This document shows positions 12,131 through 22,460 of a stretch of 25,000 bases of DNA, piece after piece. The notes below the pieces were generated by a model. It worked only from the letters and a program-made list of their open reading frames with translations, ran no database searches and was not told the origin of the DNA. The stretch comes from Neocallimastix lanati (nom. inval.) (lineage: Eukaryota; Neocallimastigomycota; Neocallimastigomycetes; Neocallimastigales; Neocallimastigaceae). The translations under genes and the position numbers were made by a program. The stretch lies in contig JACVTC010000036.1 of NCBI GenBank assembly GCA_016946835.1, forward strand, positions 402,501 through 427,500. Reading direction: 5' to 3'. Within the stretch, counting starts at the first letter, position 1, and the number at the start of each line of letters is the position of its first letter.

Positions 12131-12388
12131 TATTATTTTTATTAATATTTTTTTATTTTAAAATTTATTTTATTAAAAATTATTAAATTTATAAATAGAA
12201 ATGTAAATATTTTTGAAAAAAAAAAAAAAAAAAAAGTCAAATATATTTGAAGCTAATAAAAAAAATATAATTTTTAATAAAATAAATTTTAAAATAAAAA
12301 AATATTAATAAAAATAATAAATTTATAAATAGAAATGTAAATATTATTGTAAAAAAAAAAAAAAAAAAAAGTCAAGTATATTTGAAGC
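12131..12388. repeat. Perfect 53-bp inverted repeat combined with a 69-nt direct repeat
   Basis: Positions 12131-12183 and 12267-12319 are exact reverse complements over 53 nt. Each arm is followed by the same 69-nt block (12185-12253 and 12320-12388): ATTTATAAATAGAAATGTAA, a poly(A) run, then GTCAA(A/G)TATATTTGAAGC. An inverted and a direct repeat are therefore nested. The direct copies have a few substitutions while the inverted arms have none, suggesting gene-conversion-like homogenisation or a recent event. Confidence 0.8.
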
Positions 12389-12867
12389 AATAATTTAATG
12401 TTTTATATATATATATATATATTTAAATTTTAAAAATTTATATAATTATAAATATAATATAAATAAAAATTTTAAAAATATCTCTATCTATTTTTAATTA
12501 TTTAATATCTTATTATTATTTTAAATAATAATAATCAAAATTTTTGATGTTACTTTTTATACAATGAATTATTAATTACTAGCAAGTAAATATATATATA
12601 TGTGTATATATATATTTTTTTTTAAAAAAATGGAATATTGTGGAAATTAAGCCCATTGAATAGAAAATAATTTAATAAATTAATCTTTAAAGATTAATCA
12701 TAAAAAAAGAAAATGGGAAATTATTTTTTATTTTTTTTATTTTTATTTTTTTTAATTTTATTTATTTAATTTTTGTTCATCTATTATTGGTGAATAATTA
12801 ATTTATTCATCTATTAATTAGGAATTATATATTAAAAAAATAAAAATAAAATCATCAAACATTATTA

Positions 12868-13212
12868 TTAATAATAAATAAGAACTAATTGAATAATAAA
12901 TAAATGAATGAATAATAAATAATAAATAATTAATAATAAATAATTAATTAATAATATATCAAATACTAAATAATTATATAATAAATAATAAATAATAAAT
13001 AATAAATAATAAATAATAAATAATAAATAATAAATAATAAATAATAAATAATAACTAATAAATAATTGAATAATAAATAAATAATAAATAATAAATAATT
13101 GAATAATAAATAATAAATAATAAATAATAAATAACAAATAATTGAATAATAAATAATTAATAATAAATAAATAAATAAATAATAAATAAATAAATAAAAT
13201 AATAAATAATAA
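12868..13212. repeat. Heptanucleotide satellite (AATAAAT)n
   Basis: Long runs of the 7-nt unit AATAAAT/TAAATAA, with interruptions such as AATAATTGAATAATAAATAA, fill this stretch. Two minus-strand frames stay open only because the unit has no stop there (Leu/Ile/Tyr/Phe repeats). Confidence 0.85.
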
Positions 13213-13981
13213 ATAATTCTACTATATGAATTATAATTCAATTACATTATACTAATACATTACATTAATTTTGAATTTAAAGAAATTCTTATTTTCTTTT
13301 AGTTTTACAGTTTTCATTAATTTTATTATAATATTTTATATAGTATTTTTTATTTACTATTAGTATTTTTTCTTTTTTTTTTTTTTTTTTTATTTTTCTT
13401 TGAAAAATAATTAAAATAAAAATAAAAATAAAAAAAAATTAAAAAAAAAAAAAATAAAATAAAATTAAATAAATTTATAATTGAATAGAGAATAAATTAA
13501 CGAAAAAATACAAAAATACTATATATATTTAATTTAAAAAGAGAATACAAAAGAAGAATTTCTTCTTTATTATTATTTTTTTTTTTAAAATAAATATTTA
13601 TAGTATAAAAGTATTATAAATTAAATGGAATAAATTAATAGTAACCAAAAAAATAAAATAAAATAAAATAAAATAAAATAATAGAAAACTAACAAATAAA
13701 CAAATAAGCAAAATCCAAAATATATATATATAGGATATAAAAATTAAAATTATATAAGGACTTTGAAAGAACTAATCTTAAATATTTAAAATCAAAATTT
13801 CAATTTAATATAGATTTACTTTAATAAAACTTAATATACCTGATTTAATATATTATTAAGTTTTATTAAAAATAAGTAAATAATAATATAAAAGGAAAAA
13901 GAAACAAAGAATTATAAAATAAATATTATTTAATTAAAGTTGTTTATTTTTTTTTTATTATAAATAAGTAGGAATAAATAA

Positions 13982-13993
13982 TATATATAAAAG
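13982..13993 (+). promoter_or_regulatory. Possible TATA box for the gene at 14101
   Basis: TATATATAAAAG at 13982-13993 ends about 107 nt before the start codon and matches the TATA consensus well. AT background is high, so chance occurrence is possible. Confidence 0.35.
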
Positions 13994-14100
13994 TACATTA
14001 AGTGTAAATTTTTGAAAGTAGTTAGAACATAATAAATAATAAAACAAAAAATCTTTAGATAATCTATATTTTTAAGAAGTTAAATTAATATATATATAAA

Positions 14101-15060
14101 ATGAAGGTAACAAAATTTGTGAAAAATATTCTTTTATTATTTATGCTTTTAACATGTAAGGCCAATGCACATGATAATCATAATTCAGAGGGACATAAAA
14201 CAACAGAGAAAACAAAAGCCCCAAAAAAATCAGAGATAACTCCAATTTCAATGAGAAAAGAAATTAATTGTAAAGTAGATAGCAATTGTTCAAGTTTCTT
14301 TGATTATTTTGTGGATATGGCATATTGTAATGAAACTTCCCAAATGTGTACCAATTATTGTTTTGTTAAAACACCATGTAAGACGGATTACGATTGTAAC
14401 TTTAGTATTGGTGATAGTAAAAAGTGTGGCGTAGAATGTTATAAAAATAATGTAAATGAAACCGAAGGCAAATGCTTAATTGTTTCAAAAGAAGGTCAAT
14501 ATTGTAATGGTAGTTATATAATATGTGAAGGTGATCTTATTTGTGATTATTATACCAGTTATTGTATAACAAAAGAAGAAGCGGAATCTCAGTCTGGAGA
14601 ACCACTATTTTCATTATTCCTTTTCATGTTAATTATGTTAAGTTTATTCAGTAGACAAAGAACAGATGAACAAATGTTAGCTAATATGTCACCAAATGAA
14701 TTATTAATGGTAACTTTACCAAGTCGTAGACGTCAACCAGAAGATGATATTTTACCAGTATATCAACCTGTAGATAGTAATAATAATGAAGATGAGCTAA
14801 TTGAACAAAACTTAGAAGTTCCAAGTTCTAATGAAGAAAATAATTCTACTCAACCAAATCAATCAAATGGTACAGTTGATGAACAAAATGTTGCAGTGGA
14901 AGAAGATGATTTACCATTATTACCACCAACTTATGATGAAGCAGTAAGTGGATATATGGTTGAGAGTGATGATCAACCTTTATTAAATAGTAATGAAGTA
15001 ATTGATACTAGTCCAGATCAACAACAACCACTTCAAAATAATAGTAGAAATTCTAATTAA
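14101..15060 (+). CDS. Secretory type I membrane protein with Cys-rich ectodomain and PPxY tail
   Basis: Single exon, 319 residues, no family recognised. Residues 1-23 form a signal peptide (cleavage likely after ANA, 21-23). The ectodomain has a His-containing, Lys/Thr-rich spacer (24-56) and then 14 cysteines between 57 and 155 (57, 63, 76, 83, 87, 93, 99, 109, 113, 125, 135, 142, 148, 155), which suggests seven disulfides. N-glycosylation sequons such as NCS (62), NET (77) and NGS (136) are present. A hydrophobic stretch at about 169-184 is the membrane segment, followed by RQR. The 135-residue tail is acidic, Asn/Gln-rich and carries LPPTY (274-278), a PPxY motif bound by WW domains of NEDD4/Rsp5 ubiquitin ligases, plus LPVY (218-221). 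By inference this is a surface protein whose endocytosis or sorting is ubiquitin-controlled, or an Rsp5 adaptor. Base composition is clearly coding against the flanks. Confidence 0.88.
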   Translation: MKVTKFVKNILLLFMLLTCKANAHDNHNSEGHKTTEKTKAPKKSEITPISMRKEINCKVDSNCSSFFDYFVDMAYCNETSQMCTNYCFVKTPCKTDYDCNFSIGDSKKCGVECYKNNVNETEGKCLIVSKEGQYCNGSYIICEGDLICDYYTSYCITKEEAESQSGEPLFSLFLFMLIMLSLFSRQRTDEQMLANMSPNELLMVTLPSRRRQPEDDILPVYQPVDSNNNEDELIEQNLEVPSSNEENNSTQPNQSNGTVDEQNVAVEEDDLPLLPPTYDEAVSGYMVESDDQPLLNSNEVIDTSPDQQQPLQNNSRNSN

Positions 15061-15160
15061 TTATACAACACAATGAATTATTAATTAATAAATTAAGAAG
15101 AGTTTTAATTTAATAATATTTTTTTTCTTACTAATTTATTATCGTTTAAGCATTTCATAA

Positions 15161-15196
<36 letters not shown>

Positions 15197-15254
15197 CATT
15201 TTTTATCAACATATATAATTATTATTTAATTTTATATATATATATATAATATAT

Positions 15255-15293
<39 letters not shown>

Positions 15294-15584
15294 AAAAATA
15301 ATAATAAAACTAATAATAGTAATAAAACCAAAATCAAAACTAATAATAATATTATTATTAATATTAATAAACCAAATAAATAAAATAAAATAAAAAATAA
15401 AAAAATAAAAAATAAAAAATAAAAAAATATAAAAGAAGTACTATAAAATAAGAAATATCTTTAATGTGTAAAACAAAAAATTAAAGGAAAGAATTTTTTG
15501 TTTATCAGTAATTATTTTATTTTATTTTATTTATTACTTTATATGTATATATATATATATATATTTATTTTTATTTTATTTTAC
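15061..15584. other. 3' flank of the Cys-rich protein gene, poly(A)-rich
   Basis: The region contains two long poly(A) runs (about 15162-15195 and 15258-15290), AAT/AAAAT microsatellites and TA runs. AATTAATAAATTAAG shortly after the stop may contain the polyadenylation signal. No gene is visible. Confidence 0.5.
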
Positions 15585-16287
15585 TTTATTTTTATTTTTA
15601 TTTAAAATTTATTAATAAAAAATAAAAATAAAAAAACAAATATTTAAAAGGATTAATTAAATAGAGGATGAAAGTAAATATTTTTTTTTTTATATATGTA
15701 TTTATTGAATTATTATTATTAAATTTATATATTTAGTTATATTTTAAAATTTTAAACTATTTTAATGGCAAAAATAATAATATTTACTTTTTACATTCAA
15801 CTTTTTAATTTAGCATTTTTTTTTATTTTTATTTTTATTTAAAATTTATTAATAAAAAATAAAAATAAAAAAGCAAATATTTAAAAGGATTAATTAAATG
15901 GAGGATGAAAGTAAATATTTTTTTTTTTATATATGTATTTATTGAATTATTATTATTAAATTTATATATTTAGTTATATTTTAAAATTTTAAACTATTTT
16001 AATGGCAAAAATAATAATATTTACTTTTTACATTCAACTTTTTAATTTAGCATTTTTTTTATTTTTATTTTTATTTAAAATTTATTAATAAAAAATAAAA
16101 ATAAAAAAGCAAATATTTAAAAGGATTAATTAAATAGAGGATGAAAGTAAATATTTTTTTTTTATATGTATTTATTGAATTCTTATTATTAAATTTATAT
16201 ATTTAGTTATATTTTAAAATTTTAAACTAACTATTTTAATGGCAAAAATAATAATATTTACTTTTTACATTCAGCTTTTTAATTTAG

Positions 16288-16300
<13 letters not shown>
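15585..16300. repeat. Three-copy tandem repeat, ~236-nt unit
   Basis: Three near-identical copies are spaced 237 and 236 nt apart (the anchor GGATTAATTAAAT falls near 15650, 15887 and 16123). Each unit contains TTTTTATTTAAAATTTATTAATAAA, AGAGGATGAAAGTAAATATT (TGGAGG in copy 2), ATATTTAGTTATATTTTAAA, TGGCAAAAATAATAATATTT and TACATTCA(A/G)CTTTTTAA. Each unit also carries internal inverted symmetry (GAAAGTAAATATT against AATATTTACTTTTTAC). Copies differ by a few substitutions, one 4-nt insertion (in copy 3) and T-run lengths. No credible frame runs through it. Confidence 0.9.
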
Positions 16301-16324
<24 letters not shown>

Positions 16325-16482
16325 GAATTATATTAATTTTTAAATAGATAGATTGATATAGTTTAACATTTTTTTTTTTTTTTAGCAAAGTATATTAGAT
16401 TATTACTATTTAATATAAAAATCTAAAATTAAAATATTGTTTATAAATTTTTTTTTTTTTTTTTTTTTTCAATGAAATTTTC

Positions 16483-16561
<79 letters not shown>

Positions 16562-17010
16562 CCTTTCATCAAAATTACAAAATAAATTTTACATAAGAAA
16601 TTTTATATTATAAAATTTTATTTGATATTAATTAAACCAAATATTAAATTAAATAAAATTAAATTAATCCTTTTATAATAAAAGAGGTCTTAATAATGAA
16701 AGGAAATTAATAATAATAATAATAATAATAAAATACATTAATACTAATATAGTAATAAATAAAAAAAAGTTATTAAAAAATTATTTTATATAAAAAGAAA
16801 AAAAAATTAGATTTTTAAATAAGATAGGATTTTTTAATAAAAAAAAAAAAATGGATTTTTAAAAAGGAATAATTTTATAATTTGTAAATATAACGAAGGG
16901 AAGTTATATTTAAAAAAATGTATTTTTAATAAATTAAAAAAATAAAAAATTTATTTTGTGTTATTAAATTTATTGTTTTAAATATTAATAATTTGATATT
17001 AAATTTTATA
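16301..17010. other. Low-complexity spacer with (ATT)n microsatellite
   Basis: The region contains poly(T) runs (16290-16320, 16451-16469), about 25 ATT triplets (16487-16560) and AAT triplets near 16710-16730. No gene is visible. Confidence 0.6.
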
Positions 17011-17530
17011 TTAAATAAAGTTTTCATTAAAATTCTTCACATTTTTCAGAGTTCCAATCATTAATATTCCAGCTAATACAGAGGTTAAAATGATGAGATT
17101 AGCATACAGAAGACCTTTATCAGAGATTGGGTTCAGAATAATACTTTGTTCTATCATAATATATACTGTTAAATGTGTGAATCCCTGAAGTAATCTTCCA
17201 ATTTATTCCTTTAACAGTAAAGCGTTTTATAATTTTATAAATAACCCTCAAATAATCCTTAGGATTATTATAGTTAACTTGAAGTAGTTTTCCATATTAA
17301 TATAGTGCTTTTTAATAAATCCATGAGTAATTTCATTATAATTTGATATTTTTTTACTTAAGAATTTTAAGAATTCGTATATTCTTTTCCTATATTCTAC
17401 TTTAAGTCCAAGATTTCAAAATCATGAATGAAAATTAAAATAAATTTTTCATAGGAACATAGTTTCTCGGACTTCTATCTAAATGGAGTAGACATTTCCA
17501 AATAAAAACTAAGCTATATTAATAAAAAAT
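17011..17530 (-). pseudogene. Decayed coding remnant with a C-terminal membrane-like segment
   Basis: This ~520-nt block is distinctly less AT-rich than its surroundings and shows protein-like stretches on the minus strand spread over all three frames. The last runs 17202-17011 and ends in a stop: IGRLLQGFTHLTVYIMIEQS, then SDKGLLYANLIILTSVLAGI, a good membrane helix. Upstream, in another frame, is NPKDYLRVIYKIIKRFTVKG (about 17260-17200), and before it LKVEYRKRIYEFLKFLSKKI in a third. Several frameshifts and stops separate them, so an intact gene is unlikely, although undetected introns are possible. I do not recognise the family. Confidence 0.45.
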
Positions 17531-18083
17531 TTTTATTATAAAAATAAAATAAAAAAATAAATAAATGAGGTAAAAAAAAAAATGAAAATTAATTCCTTGA
17601 TGTGATCATTTCTTTCGAGATATTTTTTTTTATATTGTATTTATTTCACTTGAATTTGCAACATAATGAAAAAAAAAATAATTGCGAATAGTTTTAATTG
17701 TAAAAATTTTTTTTATAAAATAAGTTTAAAATTTTTAGGGTTTTTTATTGATATCAAAATACTTTTTCATATAATTAATGATAAAGAATTGAAAATATTT
17801 ATAAAAACAAATTATTTTTTAAAAAATATATAGTATATTAAATATTAAAATTATATTTATAAAAAGTACATGAGGCGGAATGAATTAATTCCTACAGGAA
17901 TATATAATTAAGTGTGGTATTACATAACCATCCATAAAAAAAAAAAAAAATACATGTTTTTTTTTTTTTTTTTTTTTTTTTTTTTCTTTAGACTAAGAAT
18001 GCACTTCATGTGAAGGAAAATAAAAAAAAATTTAATATAATAAAAAATAAAAATAAGTTCAAAAGTAAAAAAAAAAAAAAAAA

Positions 18084-18327
18084 TTTCGTTGTGACGTATA
18101 CTATGTGTAGTAACATGATCACCAGTTAGAACTAAAATAATAAAACAAAGAAGTAACATCTTTGAAATAGATAGTGTGATATCCACTAAACTCTCCCCTG
18201 AACCACAAGAAAGATCATCAAAAATTGAATTACTTATTATAGGTTCTATATTCGGGAATTGTGCTGTTAGTAAATGTGTATTGATGAGAATTAACAGGAC
18301 TTCTAACTGAACTATTTCTTTGCCATA
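18084..18327 (-). pseudogene. Open coding-like fragment, family unknown
   Basis: A minus-strand frame is open for about 81 codons, from just after a stop at 18328-18330 down to a poly(T) run. It includes IVQLEVLLILINTHLLTAQ (signal-peptide-like), NIEPIISNSIFDDLSCGSGE and SISKMLLLCFIILVLTGDHV. The nucleotide composition (18090-18430) is richer in G and C than the flanks. The frame has no convincing start or end, so it is a remnant or a single exon of an unrecognised secreted or membrane protein, possibly belonging with the decayed block just downstream at 17011-17530. Confidence 0.35.
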
Positions 18328-18547
18328 TCAGTACAAGGTAGGCACTCTTCGTATTAGAAAGGATAACCATCGATTATCATCAGAATCACAGAAAGCTGTA
18401 ATTAGTACACCTATACATGTACGATTCATACATGAAGAAATTGTAAATATATGCAAAAAAATTAAAAATATGTAAAAGGAAAAAGATACATGGAAGAAAA
18501 ATGATACTATTTCTTAAAATCTTTTAAAATCAATTAATAAATTTAAA

Positions 18548-18661
18548 AGTTACTTGATCAGTATATATATAAATGATGTAAAAAATATATCAACTATACA
18601 TATTTTTAACATATACTCTAATAGTATAGTGCATATATTGCATGATAAAAGTATATGTTGA
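18548..18661 (+). pseudogene. Possible non-LTR reverse transcriptase relic
   Basis: The plus-strand translation SYLISIYINDVKNISTIHIF, then NIYSNSIVHILHDKS, resembles the LINE-type reverse transcriptase segment in which an 'SxYINDxxNIS' stretch precedes the catalytic 'YADD' and a following 'HDK'. Here YADD is replaced by YSNS and the frame stops right after, so any element would be dead. The match is by eye over about 35 residues only; the call is tentative. Confidence 0.3.
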
Positions 18662-19095
18662 TAAATAATATCGATCCAAAACAACTACAACAATCAATTT
18701 TACCGAAAACAATTCATTATTCAATATTTGAATTTTTTACTATCTCTCCTAGTACTATGAAAATTTTTATTTTTATTTTTTTTTTATTTTTATTTTTATT
18801 TTTATTTTTTTATATATATATATTTACTAAATTTTTATTAAATATATGATATATCACATTAATATATTATTTACAATAATAATTATAAAAAAAACAAAAA
18901 GATAAAAAAATCATTTAAAATAAAAAATGAAATATCGAATATTAATAATATTTCAGGATTACAATATGTTATTTCATCTTTATAATAATATATATTTAGT
19001 TTATTCTTCATGAATAGTAATTTTAATTTTATAATTCCAATTTTTAATATGACAATCTAAGCATAATTCAAGATTTTTTTGTATATTTAAACATT
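18662..19095. other. 3' flank of the dockerin protein gene
   Basis: This contains a TTTTTA pentamer/hexamer run (18768-18820), TA repeats and the likely 3' UTR of the minus-strand gene ending at 19096. The plus frame at 18655-18849 starts with a plausible peptide (NNIDPKQLQQSILPKTI) but decays into Phe/Ile repeats; it may be part of the upstream relic. Confidence 0.45.
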
Positions 19096-20917
19096 TTAAA
19101 AGGCTATACCACACCATTCATTATTTTCAACGCCCCATTTACCACTTTCATCTGTAAAGTAAACTTCAGCACATTTACTCTTACAACATGAATAACCTAA
19201 TGATTGTGCCCAACAATTAGCTAAAGAAATTGGTGTGCCACCAATACCACACCATTCACCATTTTCTACACCCCACTTGCCATCACAATCAGTACTGACA
19301 ACTCTACTAGTATCCTTACAACATTTGTATCCCATACTCTTGGAAAAACAGTTACTATTATCTGTAGTTTTTCCAGTATCAACAGCAGAACTTGAACCAT
19401 TAATATCTTTTGCATTATTATCAACTGGAATTGGATTACATCTTTGTCCTTTTAAACATGTTGATAAAGCAACCTTCCATGGGAAGTGTTCGTCACCAGA
19501 ATTGTCACCTTCCTTCCAGTGATGTCTAACATGTTCTGTTGGAGCACCCATTACTATGAACCATAAAGTTTTAGTTCCATTTGGAACTGTGTAATTAATT
19601 GTACTAGTTTGAGTAGTACCAATAGCAGCATTACTATATTCAGCTGTTTCACCATCACTTTTAACAGCAACAAAACCGTATCTCCATCCAGCAACTTTAT
19701 CATTAGCAGTATGGTATCTTCCATCACCAGTAATACCAGTAAATTTAACAGTAATCTTACCTCCAGAAGGAATTTCAAGTTGTACTGGTGCATAACCATA
19801 AGATTGAGTACATTGTTCAGGTGAAATTTGGTATGTACCATCACCATTTGTTTGAAGTTTAATGTTATAACGGTTTCTGAATGGCTTAAGAACATTTCTA
19901 AGATGCTTATAATCAAAAAGAATATTCTTCTGAGCTACTCTAAACATTTCTTCATTAAATTGTTGTTGGTTAATATTAGTTACACGTTTGTAAGCATCAA
20001 TTGGATCATCCCTGTCCTTTGCACCATTCCATACTTTACCTACAATATCAATGCCATGCTTTTCATTCCAAAATTCTTCCATTAAAATTGACTGATAACG
20101 GAAATTTTCATGCAATGGATGTTTCCAACAATTATTTGGAACTAATTCAAATTCTGTATTTGAAAACATTTCTGGATATAATCTAGATGCCATCCATTGG
20201 GCACAAATTTCCCAGAAAGTACCTACATAATCTTGATCACGAAAACCATATTTACCATCACAGTGAACCTGATATTGGAATGTGTGTCCGATTTCATGGG
20301 CAATTGTACCACCGACTGGTTGAACAGTACTTGGGTTAACCCAAAGGGCACCAACAACGTTATCATAACCAGAACCAGTAGCTAACCACTCAGTTTGATA
20401 TTTAATCCAAATACTCATCTTATATTTATCGGTTTGTGAACTTCCTTCAATGAATTTTAAAGTATTTTTATAATAGTCGAAAAATTTTTCAGCCTTATCA
20501 AGAATATCATTAGCATCAAATCTTAAATTACTTGGAGCTGCTGCTGGATTGTTACCAAATCCAGGTTCCCAGAATAAAATAAAATCTTCAGATGCTTTAC
20601 TACGAGAAAATGACCAATTACTTGAATTATTGTCAAAATTATTATTTCTTAATTCCATTGGAATATAAAATTGCTTATTTCCACGTTTATATAAATATTT
20701 TCCATCTTTCTCAATAACTATTACATATTTAATAAGTAATTATTTATTAATAATACATAATAAATAAATATATTTAATAATCTTATATTAAATCATATTT
20801 TTAAACTTCCTATATATATATATATATATAAATATTTATCATTTTTTTTTAAATATTACCTGGAGATGAAAATGCCAAGGAAGCTAAAAGTGAGAAATAC
20901 AATTTACTAAATTTCAT
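19096..20917 (-). CDS. Secreted putative zinc metallopeptidase (DUF6055-like) with two C-terminal fungal dockerins
   Basis: Exons 20917-20860 and 20717-19096 on the minus strand (GT-AG, phase 1) give 559 residues; starting at the internal Met at 20658 would lose the signal peptide. Residues 1-18 are the signal peptide. HEIGHTFQYQ (160-169) is a HEXXH zinc motif with E161 as candidate catalytic base; E189 in FWEICAQW is a candidate third ligand 25 residues after H164. Residues about 312-440 look like a beta-rich accessory domain (GGKITVKFTGITGDGRYH region). After a Ser/Asp/Gly/Thr linker come two dockerins, about 476-513 and 521-559, each with C-x8-CC, GKWGVEN and EWCGI. Fungal dockerins dock enzymes onto cellulosome scaffoldins, so this protein is probably secreted and cellulosome-bound. 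The layout recalls the DUF6055 family (from memory); proteolytic activity is inferred, not shown. Confidence 0.93.
19099..19350 (-). other. Tandem pair of fungal dockerin (CBM10-like) modules
   Basis: Codons for residues 476-559 of the secreted HEXXH protein encode two ~38-residue modules separated by 7 residues. Both share the C.....GY.CC start and the GKWGVEN.EWCGI end. They differ in the middle: TSRVVSTDCD in the first, KCAEVYFTDES in the second, which moves one Cys. Paired dockerins are common on cellulosomal enzymes of anaerobic fungi. Confidence 0.93.
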
Positions 20918-22440
20918 GTTTAATTTTATTATATTAAATATATAAAAACAATAAAAACAATAATTTATTCACAAATTTCAATTTTTATAATTTTATAAAT
21001 TTTAAATAATTATCAAATACTCGTTTATAAATTATTTTTGTTTTTTTATTTAAAAAAAATAAAAAAAAAAAAAAAAAAAAAAGATTATCATTTCATGTTT
21101 ATATAATTTTTTTAATTTATATATTCAAATAAAAATAATTACACAAAAATATATTATATATTAATTTATTAAATCAAAAGCTTATTAAATATTATATAAA
21201 TTATATTTTTCAAATTTTCAATTTTAATATTCTATTATTACACAATATTTTATAATTCTATATTAGTTAATATTCCGTTATTTATTTAACTATTGTATAA
21301 TATTAGTAATGATATCAGCCAATAAAAAATTAAATTAAAATGAAGTAATAATAATTTATTATTTAAATTGAAATATATTATATAACATTATATTTTATTA
21401 TATAGTATTAAACATTTTTTATAGTAACAAATACAAAAATATATTTAAATTTATAATAACGGCCTATGATTAAGTTTATTATTTTTTTTAAAAAAATAAT
21501 ATATGTATTCCATTAATTTAATAAAAATATTTTTAAAAACAATATATAAATTAAATAGCATATATATGAAAATATAACATAGATTTAAAAATAGTTTAAA
21601 TATAATTAATTTATTGCTTATACAATTTGAAAAATTCAAATTTTATAAACTACATCATATTTAAAAATAGTAATTCAATAATCTAGAAAAAGCAATTATA
21701 TATATATATATTATTTGAAAAAATAAGTATGATCAAAAAATATTTTAAAGAATATTTAAAAAGTATTTAGTAACAAAAAAATATATATAATTCTTCAAAG
21801 AAGAAGAAAAAAAATATTACTTACCATAATAACTATCTAAAGAATAAAACAAAATTTTATTTTTTTGTATTATCCAAGAATGAAATGGAAAATATTTCAA
21901 TGCTAAACATAAAACATTAAATATTATTAAAAAAAGTTTATAAAATTTCCTTTTTAATAGTCATATTTATTACTTTAATTATATTTTAAAACGTTGTTCA
22001 AAATGAAAATTAATATATATTTTAATATATTTATTCTATAAATTGAGACTTTAATATTATAACAAAAATAAAGTCCATTATTGTTATTACGATAAAATAT
22101 TAAATTTTATATTGAAATTAAATTACTCTTAATATTTTATACTATAAATTCAAATTATTTAATATAGTTTCAATATAGGAAAATTTCCAATTTCTTAAAT
22201 TTATGAATAATATGATAATATAATATTACTAATAAATTAATTATTTAATATAATTTCAATATAAATAAATTTCCTACTTTCTAATTTAATGAATAATATA
22301 ATAATAAAATGAATTTTAATTATAGAGATTCTTATAAATTATATATAATTTATTTTTATTAAAAAAAAAATTATAATTATTAAATTTCATCAAAAATTTT
22401 GGAATAAATTTATTTTTTTGGAATATTTTTTTTAATGGTA
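20918..22440. other. AT-rich region upstream of the dockerin gene
   Basis: The first few hundred bases must contain the dockerin gene promoter; a poly(A) run at about 21059-21082 is the only distinct element. Further on, a ~65-nt block (ATTTAATATAGTTTCAATATA ... TTTATGAATAATATGATAAT) at about 22156-22222 recurs, diverged, at about 22240-22305. The frame at 21451-21639 is Ile/Leu/Phe/Asn/Lys-rich and not credible. Confidence 0.5.
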
Positions 22441-22460
22441 AACATAATATAATTAAACAT

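Larger units (their letters stand above)
11895..14100. other. Gene-poor AT-rich region upstream of the Cys-rich membrane protein gene
   Basis: Apart from the inverted repeat at 12131-12388, the heptanucleotide satellite at 12868-13212 and an imperfect inverted repeat at about 13818-13870 (arms around TAATAAAACTTAATA), I see only A/T-rich sequence, poly(A)/poly(T) runs and an ATAAA pentamer run near 13650-13680. No credible exon was found. The last ~150 nt are probably promoter and 5' UTR of the gene starting at 14101. Confidence 0.55.

Noticed and set aside
12868-13241. Two overlapping Leu/Ile/Tyr frames; also considered as a CRISPR-like array
   Set aside because: The unit is a 7-nt satellite without distinct spacers, in a eukaryotic genome.
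17920-18186. 88-codon frame starting MDITLSISK
   Set aside because: Its first part is the internal piece of the longer open fragment ending at 18327, and its second part is poly(A)/poly(T); the Met is not a credible start.
19235-20385. Several plus-strand and alternative minus-strand frames
   Set aside because: They are shadows of the 559-residue dockerin protein gene, which has motifs, a signal peptide and correct splicing.
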